Positions 44,101 to 51,956 of a stretch of DNA of 64,000 nucleotides are shown in pieces. The position numbers and the translations under genes are program-made. This DNA comes from Clostridia bacterium. GTDB lineage: Bacteria; Bacillota; Clostridia; Oscillospirales; Ruminococcaceae. Below the pieces are notes generated by a model that was not told where the DNA came from, did no database searches, and saw only the letters and a program-made list of their open reading frames with translations. How positions within the stretch are numbered: position 1 is the first letter of the stretch; the number at the start of each line of letters is the position of its first letter. The stretch is from positions 62,001 through 126,000 of the forward strand of contig RZZW01000001.1 of assembly GCA_009929695.1 (NCBI GenBank). Direction: 5' to 3'.

Positions 44101-44811
44101 TTTTGCGGTTTTTATCACCTCGGATAAATCAAGCGCACCCAAATAAATCGCTTTGCCGACTATCGCGGCTTTTGTGCCCATGTTTTTGAGCGCTGTAATT
44201 TCGCTCATGGACGATATTCCTCCGGACGCTGTGATGTCAAGGCCTTTTATTTCGCTAAGTGTTTTGTAAATTTCAAGGTTTGTGCCCTGCATTGCGCCGT
44301 CCTTTGAGATGTCGGTGTATATCACGCTTTTCACGCCTATATCGCGCACGCGGCGGCAAAATTCTACGCTGTCGACCTTGCTTACGTTCAGCCAGCCGTC
44401 TGTGGCGACAAAGCCGTCCTTAGCGTCTACGCCGACGGCTATTTTGTCGCCGTATTTTTTTACCATCTGCAACAAAAATGCAAAATTATTTAGCGCCGCC
44501 GTGCCGAGAATTACACGCCCCACGCCTATTGAAAGGTAGCTTTCAATTCGCTTTTCGTCGCGTATTCCGCCGCCGACCTCGATAAACATATCGGTGTCCG
44601 AAAGTATTTCCTTTATCGCGTCATAGTTTGAAAGCTCGCCATCCTTTGCGCCGTCTAGGTCTACGACGTGCAAAAATTTCGCGCCCTTTTCGGCAAACTC
44701 CTTAGCAAACGCGGCGGGGCTGTCGCCAAAAATCTCGACCTTATTATAATCGCCCTGTGTCAAGCGCACCGCCTGTTTATTTTTTAAATCTATCGCGGGA
44801 TAAATGTCCAT
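44095..44811 (-). CDS. hisA: Phosphoribosylformimino-AICAR ribotide isomerase
   Basis: Amadori isomerase, step 4 of histidine synthesis. The 238-residue barrel starts MDIYPAIDLKNKQAVRLTQGD with the catalytic Asp, and has FLHVVDLDGAKDG, IEVGGGIRDEKRIESYL and YTDISKDGAMQGTN with the second catalytic Asp, diagnostic of HisA. AAGGAGCAC precedes the ATG. The C terminus ends at a stop codon that belongs to the adjoining repeat, so the original last residues may have been altered. Confidence 0.96.
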   Translation of the reverse strand: MDIYPAIDLKNKQAVRLTQGDYNKVEIFGDSPAAFAKEFAEKGAKFLHVVDLDGAKDGELSNYDAIKEILSDTDMFIEVGGGIRDEKRIESYLSIGVGRVILGTAALNNFAFLLQMVKKYGDKIAVGVDAKDGFVATDGWLNVSKVDSVEFCRRVRDIGVKSVIYTDISKDGAMQGTNLEIYKTLSEIKGLDITASGGISSMSEITALKNMGTKAAIVGKAIYLGALDLSEVIKTAKL

Positions 44812-44821
44812 ATGTGCTCCT

Positions 44822-45442
44822 TTATAAATCGGCGAACGCCTTTAGTATCTCAAGCCCTCTCGCGCCGCTTTTTTCGGGGTGAAACTGACAACCGTAGACA
44901 CTGCCATTTGAGACTGTCGCGGGCACTGTCACGCCGTATTCGGCTGTTGCGACAAGCGCGTTTTCGCAGTTTTTGGCGTAAAACGAGTGCACAAAATACA
45001 TATAATCGCCATCCTTGCTGTTTTTCATCAGCGGGCTTTCAGGGTTTACGATGTGCAAGGCGTTCCAGCCCATATGCGGCACTTTGTAGCCAAAGCCCGC
45101 CGCGCGTAAATCATTTTCAAGCGGGCAGACGCTGCCTTTTATAAGCCCTAAGCCCTTGTGCGAGCCGTATTCGAGGCTTTCTTCAAACAATAATTGCATG
45201 CCGAGACATATGCCTAGCAGTGGCTTGCCGTTTGCGGCTTTGGCTTTTAAACACGGCACTAGGCCTGTTGCTTCAAGCTTCGCCATTGCGTCGCCAAACG
45301 CGCCAACGCCGGGCAAAATTATGTGCGTGGCAGCTTCAAAATCGGCGGCTTCGCCTGTGATTTTGTTTTCAATGCCAAGCTTTGCGAGCGACGACGACAG
45401 GCTGAAAAGGTTGCCGACACCGTAATCGACTATTGATATCAT
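44822..45442 (-). CDS. hisH: Imidazole glycerol phosphate synthase subunit HisH
   Basis: Glutamine amidotransferase that feeds ammonia to HisF. The 206 residues have the oxyanion segment LPGVGAFGDAM, the nucleophile Cys in GICLGMQLLFE, and the His-Glu pair in YGCQFHPEKSG near the C terminus. Its ATG overlaps the hisB stop by 4 bp. Confidence 0.96.
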   Translation of the reverse strand: MISIVDYGVGNLFSLSSSLAKLGIENKITGEAADFEAATHIILPGVGAFGDAMAKLEATGLVPCLKAKAANGKPLLGICLGMQLLFEESLEYGSHKGLGLIKGSVCPLENDLRAAGFGYKVPHMGWNALHIVNPESPLMKNSKDGDYMYFVHSFYAKNCENALVATAEYGVTVPATVSNGSVYGCQFHPEKSGARGLEILKAFADL

Positions 45443-46035
45443 AAAATTGTCCCCTTTGTTGACGGAATTTCGTCGGCGTAAGCGGGGTCGATAGCCACTG
45501 CCTGCTTCATTGCGCGGGCTAGGGCTTTGAACATGCCCTCTATTATGTGGTGGCTGTTTTTTCCTGCGAGTTGACGGACGTGGATTGACGCGCCGAGCGA
45601 GCGCGCAAAGCCGCTTAAAAATTCCTCCACAAGCTCTGTGTCGAAATCTCCCACTTTTTCTGTGGGAATTTCTAGCGCATAGCCGAGGTGAGCACGTCCG
45701 CTTATGTCTACAGCGGCTAAAATGAGCGCCTCGTCCATCGGCAGGGTGATGTCGCCGTAGCGGTTTATGCCCGCGCGGTCTCCAAGCGCTTCGCTGAACG
45801 CGCGGCCAAGCACTATTGCTATGTCCTCGACGGTGTGGTGATAATCAACTTGAACGTCGCCTGTGCAGCGCAGGTTAAGGTTGAAACGTCCATGCCGCGT
45901 GAAAAGCTCCAGCATATGGTTTAAAAAGCCGCAGCCTGTGTCGATGTCATACAGCCCCGAGCCGTCGAGGTCGAGCGTTAGGGAAATGCTTGTTTCGTCG
46001 GTGGCTCTCGCTGTTTGCACTGTGCGCATACTCAT
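45439..46035 (-). CDS. hisB: Imidazoleglycerol-phosphate dehydratase
   Basis: Dehydrates IGP to imidazole-acetol phosphate. The 198 residues form the monofunctional IGPD: GCGFLNHMLELFTRHGRF, DYHHTVEDIAIVLG and KNSHHIIEGMFKALARA carry the manganese-binding histidines. No fused phosphatase domain. Overlaps hisC by 4 bp. Confidence 0.96.
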   Translation of the reverse strand: MSMRTVQTARATDETSISLTLDLDGSGLYDIDTGCGFLNHMLELFTRHGRFNLNLRCTGDVQVDYHHTVEDIAIVLGRAFSEALGDRAGINRYGDITLPMDEALILAAVDISGRAHLGYALEIPTEKVGDFDTELVEEFLSGFARSLGASIHVRQLAGKNSHHIIEGMFKALARAMKQAVAIDPAYADEIPSTKGTIL

Positions 46036-47102
46036 AGTTTTTTCTCCTTTAAAAGCGCCTTGGTGACGTTTATAAGCGTTTGCATTTGGGCTTTTGTGCC
46101 GATTGTTACGCGGTTATATTCCTTAATTCTGTCAATTGAAAAGTGGCGGACTAATATTCCGTTTTTGCGCAAATCGGCAAAATATTCGTCGCCGCTGTAG
46201 CCCTTTGGCGGCTTTGCAAAAATGAAATTCGCCTTGCTTGGCAGCACCGTAAAGCCGAGCGTTTCAAGGCTTTGCTTTGTAAATTCGCGCGTTTCGATTA
46301 TCTCAAAGCGGCATTTGTCGAAATATTCTACATCCTTAAGCGCCGCTGTGCCTGCAAGCTGTGTTAATGCGTTGACGTTGTATGGATTAAAGCTGAATTT
46401 AACTTTATTTAAGTCTGCAATCAATGCCTCGCTGCCCATTGCAAAGCCGAGCCTTGCGCCCGCGAGCGAGCGGCTTTTTGAGAAAGTGCCGACGACGAGC
46501 AGATTGTCGTATTTCGGCAAAAGCGTAACTGCGCTTTCGCCGCCAAAATCCACATACGCTTCGTCAACGACGACAAGGCGGTCTTTATTTTGGTTAAGCA
46601 AATTTTCGATTTCGCACAGCGGCAAGCATATGCCTGTGGGGGCGTTTGGGTTTGCGACAAATACGGTGCCCGCCTCGTTTTTATAGTCGTCAAGGCAGAT
46701 TTCAAAGCTGTCCGTGAGCGGAATTTCATTGTAATTTACGCCGAAAAGCTGCGCAAAAACAGGATAAAAGCCGTAGGTGATATCGGGGAAAGCCGCACCG
46801 TTTTGGCAAAAGGCATTGAACGCGAACGCGAGAATTTCGTCCGAGCCGTTCGACGCTATGACCTGCGTGCGCTTTACATTATAGGTGCGCGCGAGCGCGT
46901 CGAGCAAGGCGGTACACTCGGTGTCGTTATAAAGACGCAGCTTTTCGACGGCGGCAGCGTTGATGGCGTTTATGACCATAGGGCTTGGCGGATATGGGCT
47001 TTCGTTTGTGTTTATTTTTATAAGCTTATCCATGCCCTGCGGCTGTTCACCTGGGGTGTAGGGCTTTAGGGCGGCGAGTTTTTGTGCCATAAAACGGCTC
47101 AT
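46032..47102 (-). CDS. hisC: Histidinol-phosphate aminotransferase
   Basis: PLP enzyme that transaminates imidazole-acetol phosphate. The 356-residue class I/II aminotransferase has INTNESPYPPSP, NGSDEILAFAFNAF, NPNAPTG, DEAYVDF and the PLP lysine in GTFSKSRSLAGARLGFA. It sits between hisD (6 bp upstream) and hisB. Confidence 0.95.
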   Translation of the reverse strand: MSRFMAQKLAALKPYTPGEQPQGMDKLIKINTNESPYPPSPMVINAINAAAVEKLRLYNDTECTALLDALARTYNVKRTQVIASNGSDEILAFAFNAFCQNGAAFPDITYGFYPVFAQLFGVNYNEIPLTDSFEICLDDYKNEAGTVFVANPNAPTGICLPLCEIENLLNQNKDRLVVVDEAYVDFGGESAVTLLPKYDNLLVVGTFSKSRSLAGARLGFAMGSEALIADLNKVKFSFNPYNVNALTQLAGTAALKDVEYFDKCRFEIIETREFTKQSLETLGFTVLPSKANFIFAKPPKGYSGDEYFADLRKNGILVRHFSIDRIKEYNRVTIGTKAQMQTLINVTKALLKEKKL

Positions 47103-47108
47103 TTATTA

Positions 47109-48392
47109 TCAGTCCTTTTCAAAACGGATTGCGACGCTTTTTCCGTGCGCCTGCAAGCCCTCGCGATTTGCAAAATCGACTATACGCGACTGCACCGCGC
47201 CGAGCGCCTCTTTTGTGTAGTAGATGTAGCTTGATTTTTTGACAAAATCATCAACTGAAAGCGGCGATGAAAAACGCGCTGTGCCGCTTGTGGGCAGTGT
47301 ATGGTTTGGCCCTGCAAAGTAGTCGCCAAGCGCTTCGGGGACGTTTTTACCGAGGAATATGCTGCCTGCGTTTTTAATGCTGTTGAGCATACCAAACGGC
47401 TCGTCAACGCACACCTCCATGTGCTCAGGCGCGATGGCGTTGGCTATTTCAATGCCTTCATCGAGGTTGTCGGCAATGATAATTTTGCCGTTGTTATCTA
47501 TCGACGCGCGGGCAATTTCGGCTCGCGGCAAGAGCGGAATTTGGCGTTCTAATTCATCTGAAACTGCGTTTGCGAGCGCCTCACTGTCGCAAACAAGAAC
47601 TGCTGAAGCCATTTTGTCGTGCTCGGCTTGGCTTAACATATCCGCCGCGACGTAGACGGGGTTTGAGGTGTCGTCCGCAAGCACAAGAATTTCGCTTGGC
47701 CCTGCAATCATATCGATATCGACAAGCCCAAACACGCGGCGCTTTGCGGTTGCGACAAAAATGTTGCCGGGGCCGACTATTTTATCGACCTTTGGGACGC
47801 TCTCGGTGCCGTAAGCTAGCGCACCGACTGCCTGTGCGCCGCCCATTTTGAATATTGAGGTCACGCCCGCGACGCGCGCAGCTGTCAAAATTGCGGGGTT
47901 TACACTGCCGTCCTTTGAGGGCGGTGTGACCATGATTATTTCGCTAACGCCCGCGATTTTGGCGGGGATTGCGTTCATCAAAACGCTTGACGGATACGCC
48001 GCTGTGCCGCCCGGAACGTAAAGCCCCGCTCGCTCTATCGGCGTGTATTTTTGGCCTAGTATTACGCCCGCTTTGTCCGTCATTGTAAAGCCGTTGTGAA
48101 GCTGTTTTTCGTGGAAAGCGGCTATATTTTCGGCTGACATTTCGAGAGTTTTTATAAATTCGGGGTCAGCCGCCGCATATGCCGCGTCGATTTCTTCGGC
48201 GGTTACTTTTAAAGAAGCAAGCTTCACGCCGTCGAATTTTTCGGCGTATTCAAGCACTGCTTTATCGCCGTTTTGCTTGACGTTTTCAAGGATATCCGCG
48301 ACGATGGCCTCGATTTTGTCGCTGCTCTGCGCTTCGCCGCGATAGAGGATTTCGCTTAATTCTACCTCGCTGCGCTTCATTATTTTTATCAT
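47109..48392 (-). CDS. hisD: Histidinol dehydrogenase
   Basis: Zinc- and NAD-dependent enzyme for the last two oxidations to histidine. The 427 residues show YVPGGTAAYPSSVLMNAIPA, KIVGPGNIFVATAKR, the zinc-binding DMLSQAEHD (Gln/His pair), EHMEV and GPNHTLPTSGTARFSSPLS with the catalytic histidine. A purine-rich AGAGGGAAA precedes the ATG; a second ATG four codons on is possible. A repeat element separates it from hisG. Confidence 0.96.
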   Translation of the reverse strand: MIKIMKRSEVELSEILYRGEAQSSDKIEAIVADILENVKQNGDKAVLEYAEKFDGVKLASLKVTAEEIDAAYAAADPEFIKTLEMSAENIAAFHEKQLHNGFTMTDKAGVILGQKYTPIERAGLYVPGGTAAYPSSVLMNAIPAKIAGVSEIIMVTPPSKDGSVNPAILTAARVAGVTSIFKMGGAQAVGALAYGTESVPKVDKIVGPGNIFVATAKRRVFGLVDIDMIAGPSEILVLADDTSNPVYVAADMLSQAEHDKMASAVLVCDSEALANAVSDELERQIPLLPRAEIARASIDNNGKIIIADNLDEGIEIANAIAPEHMEVCVDEPFGMLNSIKNAGSIFLGKNVPEALGDYFAGPNHTLPTSGTARFSSPLSVDDFVKKSSYIYYTKEALGAVQSRIVDFANREGLQAHGKSVAIRFEKD

Positions 48393-48424
48393 GTGTGTTT
48401 CCCTCTTTACTTTTTGCTAAGCTT

Positions 48425-48526
48425 ACCTCATCCGTCGCTCCTTCGTCGCGCCACCTTCTCCTAACGGAGAAGGCTTTTGGCTTCCCCTTGAGGGGAAGCT
48501 GTCGCCCGCAGGCGACTGATGAGGTG
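48425..48526. repeat. CCTCATC multi-hairpin element, copy 3
   Basis: Lies between hisG and hisD in the his operon. Same terminal CCTCATCCGTCG and CGACTGATGAGG; the first inner hairpin is CTTCTCC-TAAC-GGAGAAG, differing from CTTCCCC in the other copies but still paired. Confidence 0.82.
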
Positions 48527-48531
48527 ATAAT

Positions 48532-49149
48532 TTACAATTTTTCTTTAATGCGGCTGCAAATTGTGTTGATTTCGTTTGCGTTAAATTGGTAGCTTGCTTT
48601 ATTTGCTATTAATCTTGCGCTTGATGGCACTACGTCGGCAAACACGCTTAAATCGTTTTCTTTTAGCGTTGTGCCTGTCTCGACTATATCGACGATAACG
48701 TCTGAAAGCCCCAATATGGGCGCAAGCTCTATGCTGCCGTTAAGCTTTATAATTTCGATTTGGCGGCTTTGCGCGTCGTAATATGCTTTGGCAACGTGCG
48801 GATATTTTGTCGCGACGCGAAGCGGAAGTGATAAATCCTCCTGCCAACCGTTTTTGGCGGCAACTGCCAATCGGCATTTGCCAAGACCTAAATCGAGCAA
48901 TTCGTACACATCGGGCGTTGTTTCAAGCAGCGTGTCCTTGCCGACAACGCCTATATCCGCCGCGCCGTGCTCTACGTAAATTGCGACGTCGCTCGGCTTT
49001 ACTAAGAGATAGCGCACGCCGTTTTTCTCGTTTTCAAAAACGAGCTTGCGGTTGTCCTCTTTAATTGCGGCGCAGTCGTAGCCGATTGACGAAAAGAGGT
49101 CGTAAACCTTGTCGCCGAGACGCCCCTTTGGCAGTGCAATGTTCAGCAT
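48532..49149 (-). CDS. hisG: ATP phosphoribosyltransferase, short form
   Basis: First enzyme of histidine synthesis, joining ATP and PRPP. At 205 residues it is the short HisG that lacks the C-terminal feedback domain and requires HisZ. Visible motifs are IALPKGRLGDKVYDLF, DVAIYVEHGAADIGVVGKD and the PRPP site DVIVDIVETGTTLKEN. AAGGAGG precedes the ATG, overlapping the hisZ stop by 7 bp. Confidence 0.97.
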   Translation of the reverse strand: MLNIALPKGRLGDKVYDLFSSIGYDCAAIKEDNRKLVFENEKNGVRYLLVKPSDVAIYVEHGAADIGVVGKDTLLETTPDVYELLDLGLGKCRLAVAAKNGWQEDLSLPLRVATKYPHVAKAYYDAQSRQIEIIKLNGSIELAPILGLSDVIVDIVETGTTLKENDLSVFADVVPSSARLIANKASYQFNANEINTICSRIKEKL

Positions 49150-50273
49150 TTTACAACCTCCTTTTCCGTCACTGTGCCGTCCTCATTTAAAACAAGCAGG
49201 CGGCGAAAGCGGAGATTTTGCGGAAGCTGCGTCTCCGCGCGGACGCTTGGCACTGTTTTCATGAGATACTGCACGGCCGTCATCACCGTTTGCGACAGCG
49301 CGTTTTCATTATATAAAAGCAGCGTGTCAACGTCGTATTGGCGCTTGTCGGCATACGCTCTGCCAAGCTCGTCGAGATAGAGCGCAAAGCCGACGGCGCA
49401 CTGCGGCTTTGAAAAGCGGCGCATGAGCTTGTCGTACCTGCCGCCCGATAACACGCAGTGCGGCACGCCCTTTACGTAGCCGCGGAAGATAAGGCCGTTA
49501 TAGTAGTCAAGGTCGTTTATTATCGAGAAATCGAGGCGGACATTATCGTCTGCTTTCGCCTCGCAAAGAGCTAAATAAAGCGATTTAAGCGCCGCGAGTG
49601 ACGTTTTCATCTCGTCGTTTTCGACAAGGTTTTCAGCTTTTTTTAGTGTACTTTTAAAGCGTCCCGAAAGCTGAACAAGCCCCGAAAGCGTCTGCACCTG
49701 CTGCTCGGTGCAGCCTGCCGCCGATGCCGCCGCGATAACGCCGTGCTCGTTTTTGCCGGAGATTGATTTTACAATATCGCCGCGCAAATCGTCAGGGATG
49801 TTCATGCTGTTTAAAAGACCGGTGATAAAACCCATGTGGCTGATGTTTAAAATGCAGTCCTTGCTTATCGCCTCAAGGCTGCGCACGGCAAGCTCTGCCA
49901 CCTCGGCCTCGGCGTATGCGCTTTTTGCGCCTATATATTCAACGCCCATCTGCGGTATTTCGCGGTAATTGCTGCCGTGCTCAACGGAGCGGAAAACGCT
50001 CTCTATGTAATAAAGCTTGTTTGATGTGTCGTTTTGCTTTGTGTTTTTAACGATGCTCATAGTCACATCGGGCTTTAGCGCCATGAGTCGGCCTGACGCG
50101 TCGGTGAACGTAATAACGCCTTCGCTTTCGAGAAAGCTTTTGTTTGCGAGGTACATGTCATACGTCTCGAAATTGCTCATCTGATATCTTCGGTAGCCCC
50201 GCTGCTCAAACACAGAGCCAAGCGTGAGCGTTACCTGCTCTTCCTTAGGCAGGCGCGAAAGTGAGATTTCCAT
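49143..50273 (-). CDS. hisZ: ATP phosphoribosyltransferase regulatory subunit HisZ
   Basis: Catalytically inactive paralogue of histidyl-tRNA synthetase that forms a complex with short HisG and carries histidine feedback. The 376 residues keep the class II synthetase fold (GYRRYQMSNFETYDMYLANK, LMALKPDVTMSIVKN, and a motif 3-like LSGGRYDKLMRRFSKPQCAVGFAL) but no anticodon-binding domain. It is first in the his operon, 25-30 bp after the promoter. Confidence 0.93.
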   Translation of the reverse strand: MEISLSRLPKEEQVTLTLGSVFEQRGYRRYQMSNFETYDMYLANKSFLESEGVITFTDASGRLMALKPDVTMSIVKNTKQNDTSNKLYYIESVFRSVEHGSNYREIPQMGVEYIGAKSAYAEAEVAELAVRSLEAISKDCILNISHMGFITGLLNSMNIPDDLRGDIVKSISGKNEHGVIAAASAAGCTEQQVQTLSGLVQLSGRFKSTLKKAENLVENDEMKTSLAALKSLYLALCEAKADDNVRLDFSIINDLDYYNGLIFRGYVKGVPHCVLSGGRYDKLMRRFSKPQCAVGFALYLDELGRAYADKRQYDVDTLLLYNENALSQTVMTAVQYLMKTVPSVRAETQLPQNLRFRRLLVLNEDGTVTEKEVVKC

Positions 50274-50304
50274 TTAAATTCTCCCTTTATTTGTTGTTAA
50301 AGGT

Positions 50305-50333
50305 ATTATAACTCGCTTTACCGCTTTAGTCAA
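50305..50333 (-). promoter_or_regulatory. Promoter of the histidine operon
   Basis: TTGACT, 17-nt spacer, perfect TATAAT on the minus strand. The -10 box is only 32 bp from the hisZ ATG, so the leader is too short for a T-box or peptide attenuator. Confidence 0.88.
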
Positions 50334-50349
50334 GTAAATTAGTGAAGTA

Positions 50350-50495
50350 AGTGAGAGAAAAAAGAAGAAATAAGAAAGAAAAATTAATGAGTGATGCCTG
50401 CGGGCATCACATATTAATGGAAAGCGCAAAATTATTAAAATGTGATTGCGACGCAATCACACATTAACTTTTCTTTCTTCTTTTTTATTTCTTCA
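50350..50495. repeat. Polypurine/polypyrimidine inverted-repeat element, copy 3
   Basis: Between the cysteine-synthase-like gene and the his promoter. Purine-rich left arm (AGAAGAAATAAGAAAG then AAAATTAATG) and pyrimidine-rich right arm (TTAACTTTTCTTTC) flank two hairpins, GTGATGCC-TGC-GGGCATCAC and GTGATTGCG-A-CGCAATCAC. The right arm ends a few bases from the upstream gene's stop. Confidence 0.78.
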
Positions 50496-51392
50496 TTCAT
50501 ATACTGTTTTCCCCGCAAAAATGCACAGCACGCGCTTCATTTCGGGGTGCTCGGTCATTAGCTGTCTTGCGGCTACAAGCACTGCGCCGCAGCTTGGGGA
50601 GGCGGGCACTGCGTCTGTGTGCAGCACCTCTCTTGCAGCGGTGTTGGCGTGTCCGCTTGGCACTGCCATGACGGCGTCGACTATATAAGGGTTATAATTT
50701 TCGGGCACAAAGCCTGCGCCAAGCCCCGGTATGTTGTGCTTGCCTATTACACCGCCGCTTATCGCCTGGCTTTCGTATGGCTCGACGGCGATTATTTTAA
50801 CGTCGGGTAGCCACGCCTTTGCGTATTCGCCAACACCTGTTATTGTGCCCCCGCTGCCAACGCCCGCGATTATTGCGTCGAGCTGTCCGTCTGTCGCCTT
50901 GACTATCGACGGGCCTGTGACACGGCGGTGAAACTCGGCGTTTAAGTCGTTATCAAAATAATTAAGGAAATAGCCGCCTGTCTGCTCGGCTGCCTCCTGC
51001 GCACGGCGCTCAACACCTCGTCTGCCGTAGACGTAGTTTGACAGCACTATTTTTGCTCCGAATTTCGCCAAAAGCTCCTGCCTTTCGACAGGAACGGTGG
51101 CGGGCATGCACAAAACAAGCGGGTGATGGCTGTGTGCGCAGGCTATCGCGAGCGCCACGGCAAAGCTGCCGCTGCTCGCCTCGACGACGGTTTGTCCGGG
51201 GCTTAAAAAGCCCTTTTCCACCGCGAGTGCAAGCATTCCCTCTGCAAGCGCGTCCTTTGCGGAGCACGTTGCGCCGCCAAAGCCGAGATATGCGTACACC
51301 GTGCCGGGCAGCGAATATTTTGCGCTGTAGCCCTGCAATGCAAGCACAGGGCGCTTGTACAGCGTTTCATAGTAACTGTTATGAATTTCCAC
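50493..51392 (-). CDS. Cysteine synthase-like PLP-dependent enzyme
   Basis: Fold type II PLP enzyme related to O-acetylserine sulfhydrylase and cystathionine beta-synthase. The 299 residues have the PLP lysine in TCSAKDALAEGML, an asparagine-loop counterpart VEASSGSFAVALAIA (usually T-S-G-N-T-G, here S-S-G-S-F-A) and the phosphate loop GVGSGGTITGVG. The changed loop means the substrate may differ from O-acetylserine. The start is a GTG close after a G-rich site. Transcribed alone from a promoter divergent from ylxM. Confidence 0.75.
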   Translation of the reverse strand: MEIHNSYYETLYKRPVLALQGYSAKYSLPGTVYAYLGFGGATCSAKDALAEGMLALAVEKGFLSPGQTVVEASSGSFAVALAIACAHSHHPLVLCMPATVPVERQELLAKFGAKIVLSNYVYGRRGVERRAQEAAEQTGGYFLNYFDNDLNAEFHRRVTGPSIVKATDGQLDAIIAGVGSGGTITGVGEYAKAWLPDVKIIAVEPYESQAISGGVIGKHNIPGLGAGFVPENYNPYIVDAVMAVPSGHANTAAREVLHTDAVPASPSCGAVLVAARQLMTEHPEMKRVLCIFAGKTVYE

Positions 51393-51436
51393 CCTTGGAA
51401 AACACCCCTTTTACATATAGTGATAATATTACTATA

Positions 51437-51465
51437 ATTATACTATATTATTATGCGCCTTGCAA
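51437..51465 (-). promoter_or_regulatory. Promoter of the cysteine synthase-like gene
   Basis: TTGCAA, 17-nt spacer, TATAAT on the minus strand, about 45 bp before the GTG start. Confidence 0.72.
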
Positions 51466-51498
51466 TGAAAGTTTTTTAATGAATTTGCTGTAAAGGTA

Positions 51499-51527
51499 TT
51501 GACATTTACACCTTGTGCATTTATACT
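51499..51527 (+). promoter_or_regulatory. Promoter of ylxM-ffh-rpsP-khpA
   Basis: Perfect TTGACA, 17-nt spacer, TATACT, 30 bp before the ylxM ATG. Confidence 0.9.
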
Positions 51528-51557
51528 TGTTTAGGTAACGTAAAAGGAGGCTTGTTT

Positions 51558-51926
51558 ATGGAGAAAAATTACGAAATAAGCGAGCTGCTTGACTTTTACG
51601 GCGCGGTGCTCACAGAGAAGCAGCGCGAGGTTATTGAGCAATATTACAACGACGATTTGTCGCTTAGTGAAATTGCCGACAACTTTGGCATAACGCGGCA
51701 GGGCGTGCGCGACGCTATAAAGCGTGGCGAGGCGTCGATGCTTGAACTTGAAGCGCAGATGGGCGTTGCAAAGCGATACCGCACAGTGCAAAACGCGCTG
51801 ACACAGCTTGCGGGGCTTGCGCAAAACATACGCGTTACAAACGAGACTAATTACAGCTATTCCAAAGAAATTGCCGGCTATGCAGCGCAGATGCAAACAA
51901 TTTTGACGGAGCTTGACAAGGGCTGA
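51558..51926 (+). CDS. ylxM: YlxM-family SRP-associated helix-turn-helix protein
   Basis: Small sigma-70 region 4-like protein found next to ffh in Firmicutes; it associates with the signal recognition particle in the species studied. The 122 residues have DFYGAVLTEKQREVIEQYY and the helix-turn-helix SLSEIADNFGITRQGVRDAI at about 38-57, then a helical tail. AAAGGAGG precedes the ATG. It lies 30 bp before ffh. Confidence 0.92.
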   Translation: MEKNYEISELLDFYGAVLTEKQREVIEQYYNDDLSLSEIADNFGITRQGVRDAIKRGEASMLELEAQMGVAKRYRTVQNALTQLAGLAQNIRVTNETNYSYSKEIAGYAAQMQTILTELDKG

Positions 51927-51956
51927 TAAATTTAAACCGAAAGCGAGGTGCACCAA

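Noticed and set aside
50274..50492. A T-box or peptide attenuator for the his operon
   Set aside because: The promoter -10 box is 32 bp from the hisZ start, and no T-box sequence or His-rich leader peptide is present; the upstream hairpins belong to a repeat element.
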